This document shows positions 40,738-48,997 of a stretch of 64,000 nt of DNA, piece by piece; positions within the stretch are counted from its first letter, which is position 1, and every line of letters begins with the position of its first letter. The stretch covers positions 3,070,501-3,134,500 of the forward strand of contig NZ_CP045429.1 of NCBI RefSeq assembly GCF_005886805.2. The letters run 5' to 3'. This stretch comes from Pseudoalteromonas rubra (GTDB lineage Bacteria > Pseudomonadota > Gammaproteobacteria > Enterobacterales > Alteromonadaceae). Made by a program: the position numbers and the translations under genes. A model generated the notes under the pieces. That model ran no database searches, had not been told where the DNA came from, and saw nothing but the letters and a program-made list of their open reading frames with translations.

Positions 40738-43731
40738 CTAGTGCGCCTGTTTACCCTGACCAATATCCGGATGCTGACTTTGCATTAAGATTTCATGTTC
40801 GGTCAAAGGTGCGCTGTAGTAATAACCTTGCACGATAAAACAATTGTTTCTTTGTAAAAAAGCCACTTGCTCCTGAGTTTCTACCCCTTCTGCAATCACT
40901 TTCATGCTGAGCTTTTGCGCCATCGCGATGATAGCCGCAGTGATTTCCATATCATTAGAGTCCTCAGGGATGTCCTTAACAAAGGACCGATCTACTTTGA
41001 GTACGTCAACCGGAAAGCGTTTTAAATAACTCAGTGAAGAGTAGCCAGTGCCAAAATCGTCAATGGACAAAGACACACCGAGTTTTTTCATTTCCAGGAG
41101 CTGCTCGATTGCCGCTTCAACGTCTCCCATTAGCATACTCTCCGTGAGCTCCAGGTGCAGCATCTGAGGTGACAGGCCAGTCTCTTTTAATGTCATTGCA
41201 ATGTTATCAATCAGCTCAGCATCTTTAAACTGACGAGCTGACAGGTTGATTGAAATATCTGCGGTGCGGCCACTGCGGCGTAACCTGGCCGAAAACTGGC
41301 AGGCCTCACGCAATACCCAAGCGCCAAGCTCTACTATCATACCGGTTGCCTCGGCGATGGGTATAAACTTTGTCGGTGCAATGAACCCTTTTTCAGGATG
41401 ATACCAGCGCACCAGTGCTTCGTAGCCGACCACTTGCTCTGTAATGCTGTCAATCTGGGGTTGGTAGCGCAAACTGAACTGTCCTTCCTTAATGGCCTGA
41501 CGCAGCTCGTTTTCGATATACAAACGTTCGTTGGCCGCCGCATCCAACTCCTGCGAGTAAAAATGGAATGTATTTCGCCCTTTCGCTTTGGCCTCATACA
41601 TCGCCAAATCTGCGTGTTTCAGCAACTGCTCTTCTTCTTTGCTATCAAAAGGAGCCAATGTTATGCCAATACTGGCACTGACAATCACTTCATTATTGCC
41701 AAGCCGAATTGGTTTCGCCAATGTTCGCTGAATGGTATGTGCTACGTCCATCGCATTTTCGCGACTCTCAATCCCGCTGAGCAGAACAGCAAACTCATCA
41801 CCACCCAGGCGTGCAATCGTGTCTTCTGCACGCAACCTCTGTTTTAGCCTGTCCGCCACTTCAACCAGTAACCGGTCTCCAGCATCATGACCCAGCGTAT
41901 CATTAATGCGCTTAAATTCGTCGAGATCAAAATAAAACAGTGCAAAGGCATAATGCCCGCGCTCAGCCAGTGCCATCGACTTACGCAGCTGCATACGGAA
42001 AAAAGTACGATTTGCCAGACCAGTCAGGGTATCAAAATAGGCCAGCTCTTCCATTTTCCGCTGGCTCTCTTTAACAAAGGAAATATCCTGAGCCGACGCC
42101 ACATAGCTGGAAATACGTCCATTCTCTTCTCTGATTGGGGAAATACTCAGACTCACCCAGATCTGTTCATCAGAAACGCCTTGCAGCAGTGTATCACCAC
42201 GCCAGTAGTTACGACTGCGAAGGTCAAAGTCTATGTCATCGACAATAATCGCCATCTCTTTCGAAACAATGCCGAGCAAAGGCGCACCAATGAAATGCGC
42301 TTCATTAAAGCCAGTCATCTCCAGCATTTTGGGATTGACATATTCAATCTTGAATCTGTCATTAGTAATTAACACCCCTGTGCCCGAGAACTCTACGGCC
42401 TTACCAAGTCGGTTCGCTTGCTTTTGTGCGGACTCTCTCTCCGACACACGAGTATTAAGCCCATGGATCAATTTACGGGTTTCACCGCTCATATCATTGA
42501 TTGAGGCGTTTAGCATCCCCAGCTCATCATTAGCATCTGGCAATTCTGGGTGATTAAGCTGACCTTTGCCAAACGACACCAGAGTATCCACAGATTGATT
42601 AATGCGCCTGAGGATCAAATGATAGATCACCTGATGCAACAACAGAGAAACAAACAGCCCATAGATGATAAACAAACCAGAGAACTTCCACTTCAGATCA
42701 TGCAATGCAAACAAAGCTGAGTCCCGTTTCTTGTAATAACCGATATACCAATCCAGCTCGGTCAGGTGAACAACGTTCGCTAAATAAGACTCCTGCTGAT
42801 ACCCAAATTCACTTTGCAGACTAGGTAAGTTAACGCGCAACGTATTTTCTATCATTTCCTGAAAAGCAGCAGGTAAAGCAGCTTTGTCTGCCAGTCGATT
42901 ATTATGTGCAATGATGCCCATATTGGGTGCAGATAACACCCGCCCCTGCTTATCAAACACAATGTATGCAGACTCTTCAGTGACTTTCGGGAGTCGCCTC
43001 AGTAATACATCGAGCTCCAAGTCACTCCCCGTAAACCCTCGATAAACGTCGTCAACATACAATGGCACTAGCACACTCACGACCCACTTACTCCAGACTT
43101 CGTCATAATGGCTCCCAGACCAAAGTGCCTGACGAGTGGGGTTAAGCTCTTCGCGCAACAGTGGCAACGCATGAATACTGAAATGACTGTTTCCTTTGCC
43201 GTCTACTAGCAGAGAATTTGGTGGTGAAATCCGCACAAAGTCATCAGTGGTATGAAGATAAAAGTTGAAAAAGTCTTGCAATAGCAAAGGTGACAAAGAG
43301 TTCCAGACGAACTCTGATTCGGTAAGTAATGCCTGAGTCTTTTCGTTCAAGTTTTTGGCTGGTAAGTAGGCCGCAGAAATACCGTTAGCCGCAATACTAT
43401 TGATGCGCTCATCGTGTCGATTTATTTGCACCTGCTGTTCTGATGAAGTTTGTCCGGCTTGCTCTGAAAACAAGGATCTGCTGACCACCATATTGGCTTG
43501 CTGAGCCAGCTTTTTCTTTAGTGTCAGAAACTCAGAGAAGTGCATCAGGGTTTGTTCACTTTGCACTCTCAACTCATGAAATTCTTCATAAACAAGCTGC
43601 TTTTCTTCGGTTTTCAACATTAGAGCAGCAGCAATTGCCCCGGCAATCAAACAAACAGCGGCAGTTAACACCGGAAGTTTGACACTGAGCGAGTTAAAAC
43701 CAAAGCGAGACACAGGTCGTCGATAGCCCAC
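40738..43731 (-). CDS. Cache-PAS-GGDEF-EAL cyclic-di-GMP enzyme
   Basis: 997-aa membrane sensor. The GTG start at 43731 has AAAGG 7 bp upstream. TM1 is about 15-38. A large periplasmic double-Cache-like domain (about 40-345) contains LDWYIGYYKKRDSALF and YVDDVYRGFTGSDLELDVLL. TM2 is about 350-370, followed by a HAMP-like linker and a PAS domain (about 445-560; GTGVLITNDRFKIEYVNPKM). The GGDEF domain has an intact GGDEF at 643-647 and DFLTGLANR-type DTLTGLANR. The EAL domain has YEAL at 770-773, LELTESML and DDFGTGYSSLSYLKRF. Both catalytic motifs look intact, so it could both make and degrade c-di-GMP. The ligand is unknown. Confidence 0.93.
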   Translation of the reverse strand: MGYRRPVSRFGFNSLSVKLPVLTAAVCLIAGAIAAALMLKTEEKQLVYEEFHELRVQSEQTLMHFSEFLTLKKKLAQQANMVVSRSLFSEQAGQTSSEQQVQINRHDERINSIAANGISAAYLPAKNLNEKTQALLTESEFVWNSLSPLLLQDFFNFYLHTTDDFVRISPPNSLLVDGKGNSHFSIHALPLLREELNPTRQALWSGSHYDEVWSKWVVSVLVPLYVDDVYRGFTGSDLELDVLLRRLPKVTEESAYIVFDKQGRVLSAPNMGIIAHNNRLADKAALPAAFQEMIENTLRVNLPSLQSEFGYQQESYLANVVHLTELDWYIGYYKKRDSALFALHDLKWKFSGLFIIYGLFVSLLLHQVIYHLILRRINQSVDTLVSFGKGQLNHPELPDANDELGMLNASINDMSGETRKLIHGLNTRVSERESAQKQANRLGKAVEFSGTGVLITNDRFKIEYVNPKMLEMTGFNEAHFIGAPLLGIVSKEMAIIVDDIDFDLRSRNYWRGDTLLQGVSDEQIWVSLSISPIREENGRISSYVASAQDISFVKESQRKMEELAYFDTLTGLANRTFFRMQLRKSMALAERGHYAFALFYFDLDEFKRINDTLGHDAGDRLLVEVADRLKQRLRAEDTIARLGGDEFAVLLSGIESRENAMDVAHTIQRTLAKPIRLGNNEVIVSASIGITLAPFDSKEEEQLLKHADLAMYEAKAKGRNTFHFYSQELDAAANERLYIENELRQAIKEGQFSLRYQPQIDSITEQVVGYEALVRWYHPEKGFIAPTKFIPIAEATGMIVELGAWVLREACQFSARLRRSGRTADISINLSARQFKDAELIDNIAMTLKETGLSPQMLHLELTESMLMGDVEAAIEQLLEMKKLGVSLSIDDFGTGYSSLSYLKRFPVDVLKVDRSFVKDIPEDSNDMEITAAIIAMAQKLSMKVIAEGVETQEQVAFLQRNNCFIVQGYYYSAPLTEHEILMQSQHPDIGQGKQAH

Positions 43732-43840
43732 GATAAACCTTTTAGCTAGTTATAGTTTTTTCATGATAAGTGCGCAGAATATACCAGATCATGAGTACCC
43801 TCGCCAAACACTTTGCCAGATATGTCTCAATTCGGGCTTG

Positions 43841-43846
43841 TATAAT
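43841..43846 (+). promoter_or_regulatory. -10 element of the pheA promoter
   Basis: Perfect TATAAT about 60 bp before the leader peptide; the -35 is poorly defined. A start near 43853 would give a leader RNA of about 170 bases containing all attenuator segments. Confidence 0.5.
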
Positions 43847-43907
43847 TAAAATGATCTGTGCTAATAATAGCGTTAATTAAATTAAGCACCAAAATTTAGA
43901 CAGATTT

Positions 43908-43958
43908 ATGACTTTAACAACACGCAACTATTTTTTCTTTTTTAGCTTCTTTAGGTGA
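43908..43958 (+). CDS. pheL: Phenylalanine-rich leader peptide PheL
   Basis: A 16-codon frame encodes MTLTTRNYFFFFSFFR and then stops. It has six Phe codons (four in a row, then two), preceded by one Tyr codon. It lies 139 bp before pheA and immediately precedes alternative RNA pairings that end in a terminator, the layout of the E. coli pheL attenuator (which has seven Phe). Ribosome stalling at the Phe codons when charged tRNA-Phe is scarce would free the antiterminator. Confidence 0.9.
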   Translation: MTLTTRNYFFFFSFFR

Positions 43959-44024
43959 AGAGGCTTAACTGTTTGCGTGTAAAGTTCAGATAGCTAAGCC
44001 TCCCACACTGGGAGGCTTTTTTTT
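43920..44024 (+). promoter_or_regulatory. Transcription attenuator of pheA
   Basis: Four pairing segments are visible. Segment 1 ACACGCAA (43920-43927, within pheL) pairs with segment 2 TTGCGTGT (43973-43980). The antiterminator pairs GAGGCTTA (43960-43967) with TAAGCCTC (43995-44002). The terminator pairs AAGCCTCCCA (43996-44005) with TGGGAGGCTT (44009-44018) and runs into eight T residues. The antiterminator and terminator share 43996-44002 and so exclude each other. The mechanism is well known for phe operons; it was not tested here. Confidence 0.88.
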
Positions 44025-44046
44025 GGCAAAATGGGAGTGAGGACCT

Positions 44047-45201
44047 ATGACACAAGATACTTTGGATGCTCTGCGTAAAGACATCAACGAAATTGACTCT
44101 GAGCTGCTTATTCTGCTGGCAAAACGCCGCAGACTAAGCCATAGCGTATTGGAATATAAGATAACCAATAACAAACCGATCCGCGACGAAGCCCGTGAGC
44201 TTGCGCTACTTGAAAAGCTCATCAACTATGGTAAATCTCTTGGTCTGGACCCTTTTTATATTAATAATGTTTTTCAGGTTATCCTGGAAGATTCAGTATT
44301 AAACCAGCAAGCGATGCTACAAAAGAGCCTGAACCCAGAGTCGTTGAGCGATACACATAAAGTAGCTTATCTCGGCGGACAAGGATCATACAGCCAGCTT
44401 GCCTGTCATAAATATTTTAGCCGTCGTCCAGGTACCCTGATCGAACTGGGATGCCAGACATTTTTAGATATCACTCAGTCTGTAGAAAAAGGTCAGGCTG
44501 ATTACGGTATTTTACCCATTGAAAACACTAGCTCTGGCAGTATCAATGAGGTCTTTGATTTGCTCCAGCACGCTCAGGTTTCCATTATTGGTGAGGTGAC
44601 GCACAGTGTGGAACATTGTTTACTGGCGCAAGAAGGCACAACGCTCAAAGACATCAACAAGATCTTTGCTCATCACCAACCCTTCGCGCAATGTAGTCGC
44701 TTCCTGGAAGGGCTTGGCGACCTGACACAAGAAGCGTGCGATTCCACGTCCAGTGCGCTAAAACTGGCAGCCGATACACCGAATAGTGCAGCCATTGGCT
44801 CAGCACAGGCCGGGAAAGGATTTGGCTTGGAAGTGCTCAAAACAGGCCTCGCGAACCAGGCTGAAAATCATAGCCGTTTTATTGTCGTTGCACGCCAGCC
44901 ACTGCAAGTATCGACACAGATCCCGACCAAAACCAGCCTGATCATGGCAACCAAACAAAAAGTCGGCTCGCTAGCCGATGCCCTGATGGTTTTCAAAGAG
45001 CACAACATTAATATGACTAAACTGGAATCACGTCCGGTACCAGGTAACCCCTGGGAGGAAGTCTTTTACGTTGACCTGCAGGCCAATGTCGCCGATAAAC
45101 TGGTTCAAAGTGCTCTGGAGTCGCTAAAAGAGCATACTCAGTTCGTGCGCATTCTCGGCTGCTATCAAAGCGAATCTTTGCAGGCTGTTGAAGTTGTATA
45201 A
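44047..45201 (+). CDS. pheA: Bifunctional chorismate mutase / prephenate dehydratase (P-protein)
   Basis: Makes phenylpyruvate from chorismate (384 aa). The chorismate mutase domain spans about 1-90 (LDALRKDINEIDSELLILLA; ELALLEKLINYGKSL). The prephenate dehydratase domain (about 100-285) has VAYLGGQGSYSQLA, GILPIENTSSGSINEV, HHQPFAQCSRFL and ENHSRFIVVAR. The C-terminal ACT regulatory domain (about 295-380) has the Phe-binding ESRP motif (MTKLESRPVPGNPWEEVFY), so feedback inhibition by Phe is expected. GTGAGG precedes the ATG. Transcription is governed by the upstream attenuator. A dispersed repeat begins in its stop codon. Confidence 0.97.
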   Translation: MTQDTLDALRKDINEIDSELLILLAKRRRLSHSVLEYKITNNKPIRDEARELALLEKLINYGKSLGLDPFYINNVFQVILEDSVLNQQAMLQKSLNPESLSDTHKVAYLGGQGSYSQLACHKYFSRRPGTLIELGCQTFLDITQSVEKGQADYGILPIENTSSGSINEVFDLLQHAQVSIIGEVTHSVEHCLLAQEGTTLKDINKIFAHHQPFAQCSRFLEGLGDLTQEACDSTSSALKLAADTPNSAAIGSAQAGKGFGLEVLKTGLANQAENHSRFIVVARQPLQVSTQIPTKTSLIMATKQKVGSLADALMVFKEHNINMTKLESRPVPGNPWEEVFYVDLQANVADKLVQSALESLKEHTQFVRILGCYQSESLQAVEVV

Positions 45202-45421
45202 TACCAATTTGCTTAATTAAGTATGCTATTTTGAGGCGAGAAAAAAGGGGCGATAACATCGCTCCCGCGTCCTGCTATCGCTGAGGCACCTACGTCCATT
45301 ATAGGCAAGGCGAAAATTTGCGAACTCATACCTTAGTAAAGGTTCTAAATGAGACATTTTTAACGCTGTTAGCGCCCTATTTGCTCCTTTAAATAGACCT
45401 GGTATTAAGTGAAATAAGTAT
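45201..45421. repeat. MITE-like dispersed repeat, copy 1 (about 221 bp)
   Basis: It starts with ATACCAATTTGCTTAATTAA, whose first base is the last base of the pheA TAA stop. It shares long blocks with copy 2 at 54713: CTATTTTGAGGCGAGAAAA, CGATAACA, TTCTAAATGA, TTTTTAACGCTGTTAGCG, AAATAGACC and GTATTAAGTGAAAT. It carries about 55 extra internal bases and a degraded right end (AAATAAGTAT instead of AAATTGGTAT). It has no coding capacity. Confidence 0.85.
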
Positions 45422-45428
45422 AGGTATT

Positions 45429-45452
45429 CAGAGCGAGGTCTGCCTCGCTCTG
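45429..45452. terminator. Hairpin between pheA and tyrA
   Basis: CAGAGCGAGG (45429-45438), loop TCTG, CCTCGCTCTG (45443-45452). It is a perfect 10-bp stem with no T-run on either strand. It lies 11 bp past the tyrA stop and may end either transcript weakly. Confidence 0.5.
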
Positions 45453-45463
45453 ATATGAGGCAA

Positions 45464-46603
45464 TTATGAAATGACCTTGGCGTCGTTGGCCTTATTGAGC
45501 AAACCACGGCTTTGGCGCAAAAAGGTTTGGGCACTGTCCGAGAAATAACCCTTCGCTTCTTCAAAAGCGGCCATTAAGGCGGCTTTGTCCCCAGCCTGCA
45601 ACCTGGTTAGGGTTTGCTCAAACGTATCCTGATAGCTCGCAAGCAACCCTTCGACCTCATCAAATTGGGCCAGCATAATATCGGTATAGAGTTCCCCTGA
45701 TTGCGCGAACAAGCGCCCGACCATCATGAGTTCTAACTGGTAAATTGGTGATGAGCAGCTTCTCAGTTCTTCCAGGGTATGGCATTGCCGGGCCAAAAAC
45801 TGACCATATACAAAAGTAGTCAGGTGGCGCATAACCTGAATAATCTGCATTGCCTGATCGTGTTTTTTAGCAGCCATATTGGCCAAATGACAGCCCCAGA
45901 TCTGTAATTGTTCAAGCAGTCCCTGGTAAACTTCATTCCCACGCCCGTCGCACACCACAACAGTTTGTTTAACCCAGTGTGAAATATCTGGTCCAAACAT
46001 CGGGTGTAATCCGACCACAGGTCCGGGATGCTTTTTCATCATTGCCTGTAGCGGGGCTTGTTTAACCGATGTAATGTCAGCGAGTATACACTCATCAGGC
46101 AGTGCTGGCAGGTCCTGGATCACTTGCTCCAAGGCATTGATGGGGACACTCAACAATACCAATCTAGCGTCTGCAAGGATGCTTGCTTGATCGGCCTGCT
46201 GTGCCTTATCAAGCACCCGTACTTCGTACCCAGAGCGTTGCAACTGGCGAGCAAAAAGTTGGCCCATAGCACCTGCGCCACCAACAATCACCACAGGGGA
46301 TAATTGCGGCGCTGCACATGCCAATTCACTTTGCTGATTTTCATAAGCCTCACGCATCATACGGCGCAAAATGTCTTCAACCAGATCCGGGTTTACCCCT
46401 TTGCGCTCAGCCTGTGCTCGCCGTGCCTCAATCAGGCTTGCTTCCCGTTGCGGTACATGCAGTGGTGCCCCGGAGGCTTGTTTAATTTTCCCTACCTGTT
46501 CAGTGAGCTCACGCCGCTGCGCGAGCAGGTCAACTAACGCGCTGTCACACGCGTCAATTTTTTCCCTGAGCAAGGATAGTTCAGATGTTTGACTCATTCC
46601 CAT
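45464..46603 (-). CDS. tyrA: Bifunctional chorismate mutase / prephenate dehydrogenase (T-protein)
   Basis: Makes 4-hydroxyphenylpyruvate from chorismate (379 aa). The chorismate mutase domain spans about 1-90 (LREKIDACDSALVDLLAQRR). The dehydrogenase domain opens with the NAD-binding motif VVIVGGAGAMGQLFARQLQR, near residue 104. Then come LLSVPINALEQVI, GLHPMFGPD, the catalytic-His region (GPVVGLHPMFGP) and YGQFLARQCHTLEEL. The ATG at 46603 is used; an ATG two codons later is possible. It converges with pheA, the usual gammaproteobacterial order, but here a 221-bp repeat lies between. No aroF-type DAHP synthase gene is next to it. Confidence 0.96.
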   Translation of the reverse strand: MGMSQTSELSLLREKIDACDSALVDLLAQRRELTEQVGKIKQASGAPLHVPQREASLIEARRAQAERKGVNPDLVEDILRRMMREAYENQQSELACAAPQLSPVVIVGGAGAMGQLFARQLQRSGYEVRVLDKAQQADQASILADARLVLLSVPINALEQVIQDLPALPDECILADITSVKQAPLQAMMKKHPGPVVGLHPMFGPDISHWVKQTVVVCDGRGNEVYQGLLEQLQIWGCHLANMAAKKHDQAMQIIQVMRHLTTFVYGQFLARQCHTLEELRSCSSPIYQLELMMVGRLFAQSGELYTDIMLAQFDEVEGLLASYQDTFEQTLTRLQAGDKAALMAAFEEAKGYFSDSAQTFLRQSRGLLNKANDAKVIS

Positions 46604-46704
46604 ACCGTAAACTATTATTTACTTCAGTAAACTAAAAGATACAGCCAGTCTAACAGGAAGCAGGATGATTAGAAAGCAGATTGGAATTATAGGATACAAA
46701 AACC

Positions 46705-46735
46705 AAAACGGGCCACTCAAAGAGTGGCCCGTTTT
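46705..46735 (-). terminator. Terminator of the rpsP-rimM-trmD-rplS operon
   Basis: AAAACGGGCCACTC (46705-46718), loop AAA, GAGTGGCCCGTTTT (46722-46735), followed on the minus strand by T-rich sequence. It lies 24 bp after the rplS stop. Confidence 0.88.
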
Positions 46736-46758
46736 TAAGCATTGGTAAATGCGACGTA

Positions 46759-47118
46759 TTAGTTAAGTTTTTCTTTAATACGTGCAGACTTACCAGAACG
46801 CTCACGCAGATAGTAAAGTTTCGCGCGGCGAACTGCACCACGACGCTTCACTGCAATGCTGCTGACAAGAGGGCTGTGCGTTTGGAATACACGCTCTACA
46901 CCTTCACCGTTCGAGATTTTACGAACTGTGAATGCAGAGTGAAGACCACGATTACGCTTAGCGATTACAACACCTTCAAAGGCCTGTAGACGCTCTTTGT
47001 CACCTTCTTTAACGCGTACCTGAACAACAACTGTGTCACCAGCGCCGAACGCAGGTACGTCTTTTTTAAGCTGCTCTTCTTCAAGCGCTTTAATAATATT
47101 TTGGTTTACTTTTGCCAT
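46759..47118 (-). CDS. rplS: 50S ribosomal protein L19
   Basis: Ribosomal protein at the 30S-50S interface (119 aa). [60 protein letters not shown] and [13 protein letters not shown] are family signatures. The ATG at 47118 gives the standard start; a longer frame with four extra residues is open but not conserved. It is the last gene of the rpsP-rimM-trmD-rplS operon, 33 bp after trmD. Confidence 0.98.
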   Translation of the reverse strand: MAKVNQNIIKALEEEQLKKDVPAFGAGDTVVVQVRVKEGDKERLQAFEGVVIAKRNRGLHSAFTVRKISNGEGVERVFQTHSPLVSSIAVKRRGAVRRAKLYYLRERSGKSARIKEKLN

Positions 47119-47151
47119 TTTATTTCTCACATTCCTAGGAGTAACTGTCTT

Positions 47152-47916
47152 CTAGCCACAAGCTTCATGTTCTTGCTGAAATTCAGCAAGCAAACGTACT
47201 TGCTCCTCAGTCAGAGCTAGGTTACGCAACAAGTCTGGACGGCGTAACCAAGTTCTACCCAGTGACTGCTTTAAGCGCCACTCGGCTATCGCTTGGTGGT
47301 TTCCACTGAGTAATACAGCAGGCACCTGTTTTCCATCCAACGTTTCTGGCCGAGTATAGTGTGGACAATCTAATAAGCCGTCTGAAAACGAATCTTGTTC
47401 TGCAGACTGGTTGTGTCCCAGCACACCTGGCACCAATCGCGCAACTGCGTCGATCAATGTCATGGCAGGCAGTTCACCCCCACTTAATATAAAATCCCCG
47501 ATGGACCATTCTTCGTCGACATACGACTCGATGATCCGCTCGTCTATACCTTCGTAGCGACCAGCGACTAAAATCAACTTTTCGGATTGAGCCAGCTCGG
47601 CCGCACCTTGTTGATCTAACTTCCGCCCTTGTGGAGACATATAAATTACTTTAGCGCCCTCCCCCGCCGCCTGTTTGGCGTCAAGGATCGCTTGCTTGAG
47701 AGGCTCGACCATCATCAACATCCCCGGACCACCACCATAAGGTCGATCATCAACGGTTCTGTGTTTATCTAGCGCATAGTCTCTCGGGTTCCAGCAGTGA
47801 AAGTCGATCAAACCGTTTTTTACGGCCCGACCGGTTACACCTTGCTGAGTTACCGCGTCAAACATTTCAGGAAAGAGTGAGATCACCCCAACCCATAGTT
47901 TTTGCTGTTCACTCAT
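47152..47916 (-). CDS. trmD: tRNA (guanine-N1-)-methyltransferase TrmD
   Basis: SPOUT-class knotted methyltransferase (254 aa) that makes m1G37 in tRNAs reading CNN and some other codons, preventing frameshifts. Family blocks are [58 protein letters not shown] and the knot region [20 protein letters not shown]. The C-terminal domain has [14 protein letters not shown] and LLSGNH. Its start overlaps the rimM stop by 1 bp, a tight coupling typical of this operon. Confidence 0.98.
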   Translation of the reverse strand: MSEQQKLWVGVISLFPEMFDAVTQQGVTGRAVKNGLIDFHCWNPRDYALDKHRTVDDRPYGGGPGMLMMVEPLKQAILDAKQAAGEGAKVIYMSPQGRKLDQQGAAELAQSEKLILVAGRYEGIDERIIESYVDEEWSIGDFILSGGELPAMTLIDAVARLVPGVLGHNQSAEQDSFSDGLLDCPHYTRPETLDGKQVPAVLLSGNHQAIAEWRLKQSLGRTWLRRPDLLRNLALTEEQVRLLAEFQQEHEACG

Positions 47917-48449
47917 TAAAATGCCGGATCCCAGTCTACAGTAATTTCTCGTTCTTCGTGCTTAACCTCAATCACAACAGAATCTGTCAGGAATGGGATT
48001 AAGCGCTCAGACTGACCAAATGCATCTTTTTTGTTTGCTTTCACAACCAAAACGTCATTTGACCCTGTCTCCATCAAGTCATCAACATGACCCAGGTTAT
48101 ACCCTTTTGTCGTAACGACTGTCATACCGATGAGATCTCGCCAATAAAACTCCCCTTCTGGTAATTCGGGAAGCTGCTCTACATCTACCGAGATTTCTGC
48201 ATTGGTCAATGCCATTGCTTCGTCTCTGTCGTTGATGTTCGCAAACTTAGCGATAAAGCCCTTGCTGTGTCGACGCCAGTCGCTCACTTCAAGGGTTTGC
48301 CATTTACCTTGTTGACCTATCAACCATGGGCTGAAATCGAAGATCCCTTGGGGATCATCAGTAAATGAATGCACCTTAAGCCAACCTTTGATGCCATAAG
48401 GAGCACCAAGTTTACCAACAACGATTGTCGAGGTTTTTTCTTGACTCAT
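47916..48449 (-). CDS. rimM: Ribosome maturation factor RimM
   Basis: 16S rRNA processing factor that binds S19 and assists 30S head assembly (177 aa). [20 protein letters not shown] opens the N-terminal beta-barrel domain. The C-terminal PRC-barrel-like domain has [39 protein letters not shown] and [11 protein letters not shown]. It lies 17 bp after rpsP and overlaps trmD by 1 bp. Confidence 0.97.
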   Translation of the reverse strand: MSQEKTSTIVVGKLGAPYGIKGWLKVHSFTDDPQGIFDFSPWLIGQQGKWQTLEVSDWRRHSKGFIAKFANINDRDEAMALTNAEISVDVEQLPELPEGEFYWRDLIGMTVVTTKGYNLGHVDDLMETGSNDVLVVKANKKDAFGQSERLIPFLTDSVVIEVKHEEREITVDWDPAF

Positions 48450-48466
48450 GGTTACACTTACGCCTA

Positions 48467-48715
48467 TTAAGCCGCTTTACGAGCGTCTTTAACCAGTTTA
48501 GCTACGCGATCAGAAAGACCAGCGCCTTGACCTACCCAGTGATCAACACGGGCAAGGTCTAGACGAAGTTTTTCTTCTTGACCAGCAGCGATTGGGTTAA
48601 AGAAACCTACTTTCTCGATGAAACGACCGTCACGCGAGAAACGGCTATCCGCAACCACGATTTGATAGAATGGACGCTTTTTAGCGCCGCCACGTTGCAA
48701 ACGAATAGTTACCAT
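48467..48715 (-). CDS. rpsP: 30S ribosomal protein S16
   Basis: 82-aa ribosomal protein of standard length. [40 protein letters not shown] and [20 protein letters not shown] are signatures. It heads the rpsP-rimM-trmD-rplS operon. The 5' leader contains a GCTTCCCA/TGGGAAGC hairpin. Confidence 0.98.
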   Translation of the reverse strand: MVTIRLQRGGAKKRPFYQIVVADSRFSRDGRFIEKVGFFNPIAAGQEEKLRLDLARVDHWVGQGAGLSDRVAKLVKDARKAA

Positions 48716-48757
48716 ACCGTCCTCTACATAGATTGACTGTTTTCATTAATAAGATTT

Positions 48758-48776
48758 GCTTCCCACTTTGGGAAGC
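48758..48776 (-). promoter_or_regulatory. Hairpin in the rpsP leader
   Basis: GCTTCCCA and TGGGAAGC form an 8-bp stem with a 3-base loop, about 45-60 bp before the rpsP ATG. It could shape the leader RNA or end the divergent upstream segment. The role is unknown. Confidence 0.4.
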
Positions 48777-48937
48777 TGGGGAATTGTACGTCTTTTTTCA
48801 CGCATTGCAAGTGTGAAATCCATTTTATTACCAAATGATGAAGACGCAGTGCAATTGGCTGGAACTAATGCGTTGGTGAGGATGTATTTATAGCGCTAAC
48901 CTCACTACTTAAACCAGCATGAGACTGCAAGCCCGAC

Positions 48938-48974
48938 ATATAGAAGGGTTTTAAACACAAAGACCCTTCTATAT
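48938..48974. terminator. Hairpin after the haem receptor gene
   Basis: ATATAGAAGGGT (48938-48949) and ACCCTTCTATAT (48963-48974) form a 12-bp stem with a 13-base loop, 24 bp past the receptor stop. There is no T-run. Confidence 0.5.
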
Positions 48975-48997
48975 AGTGTTAAGATGTCAGAAGCGTA

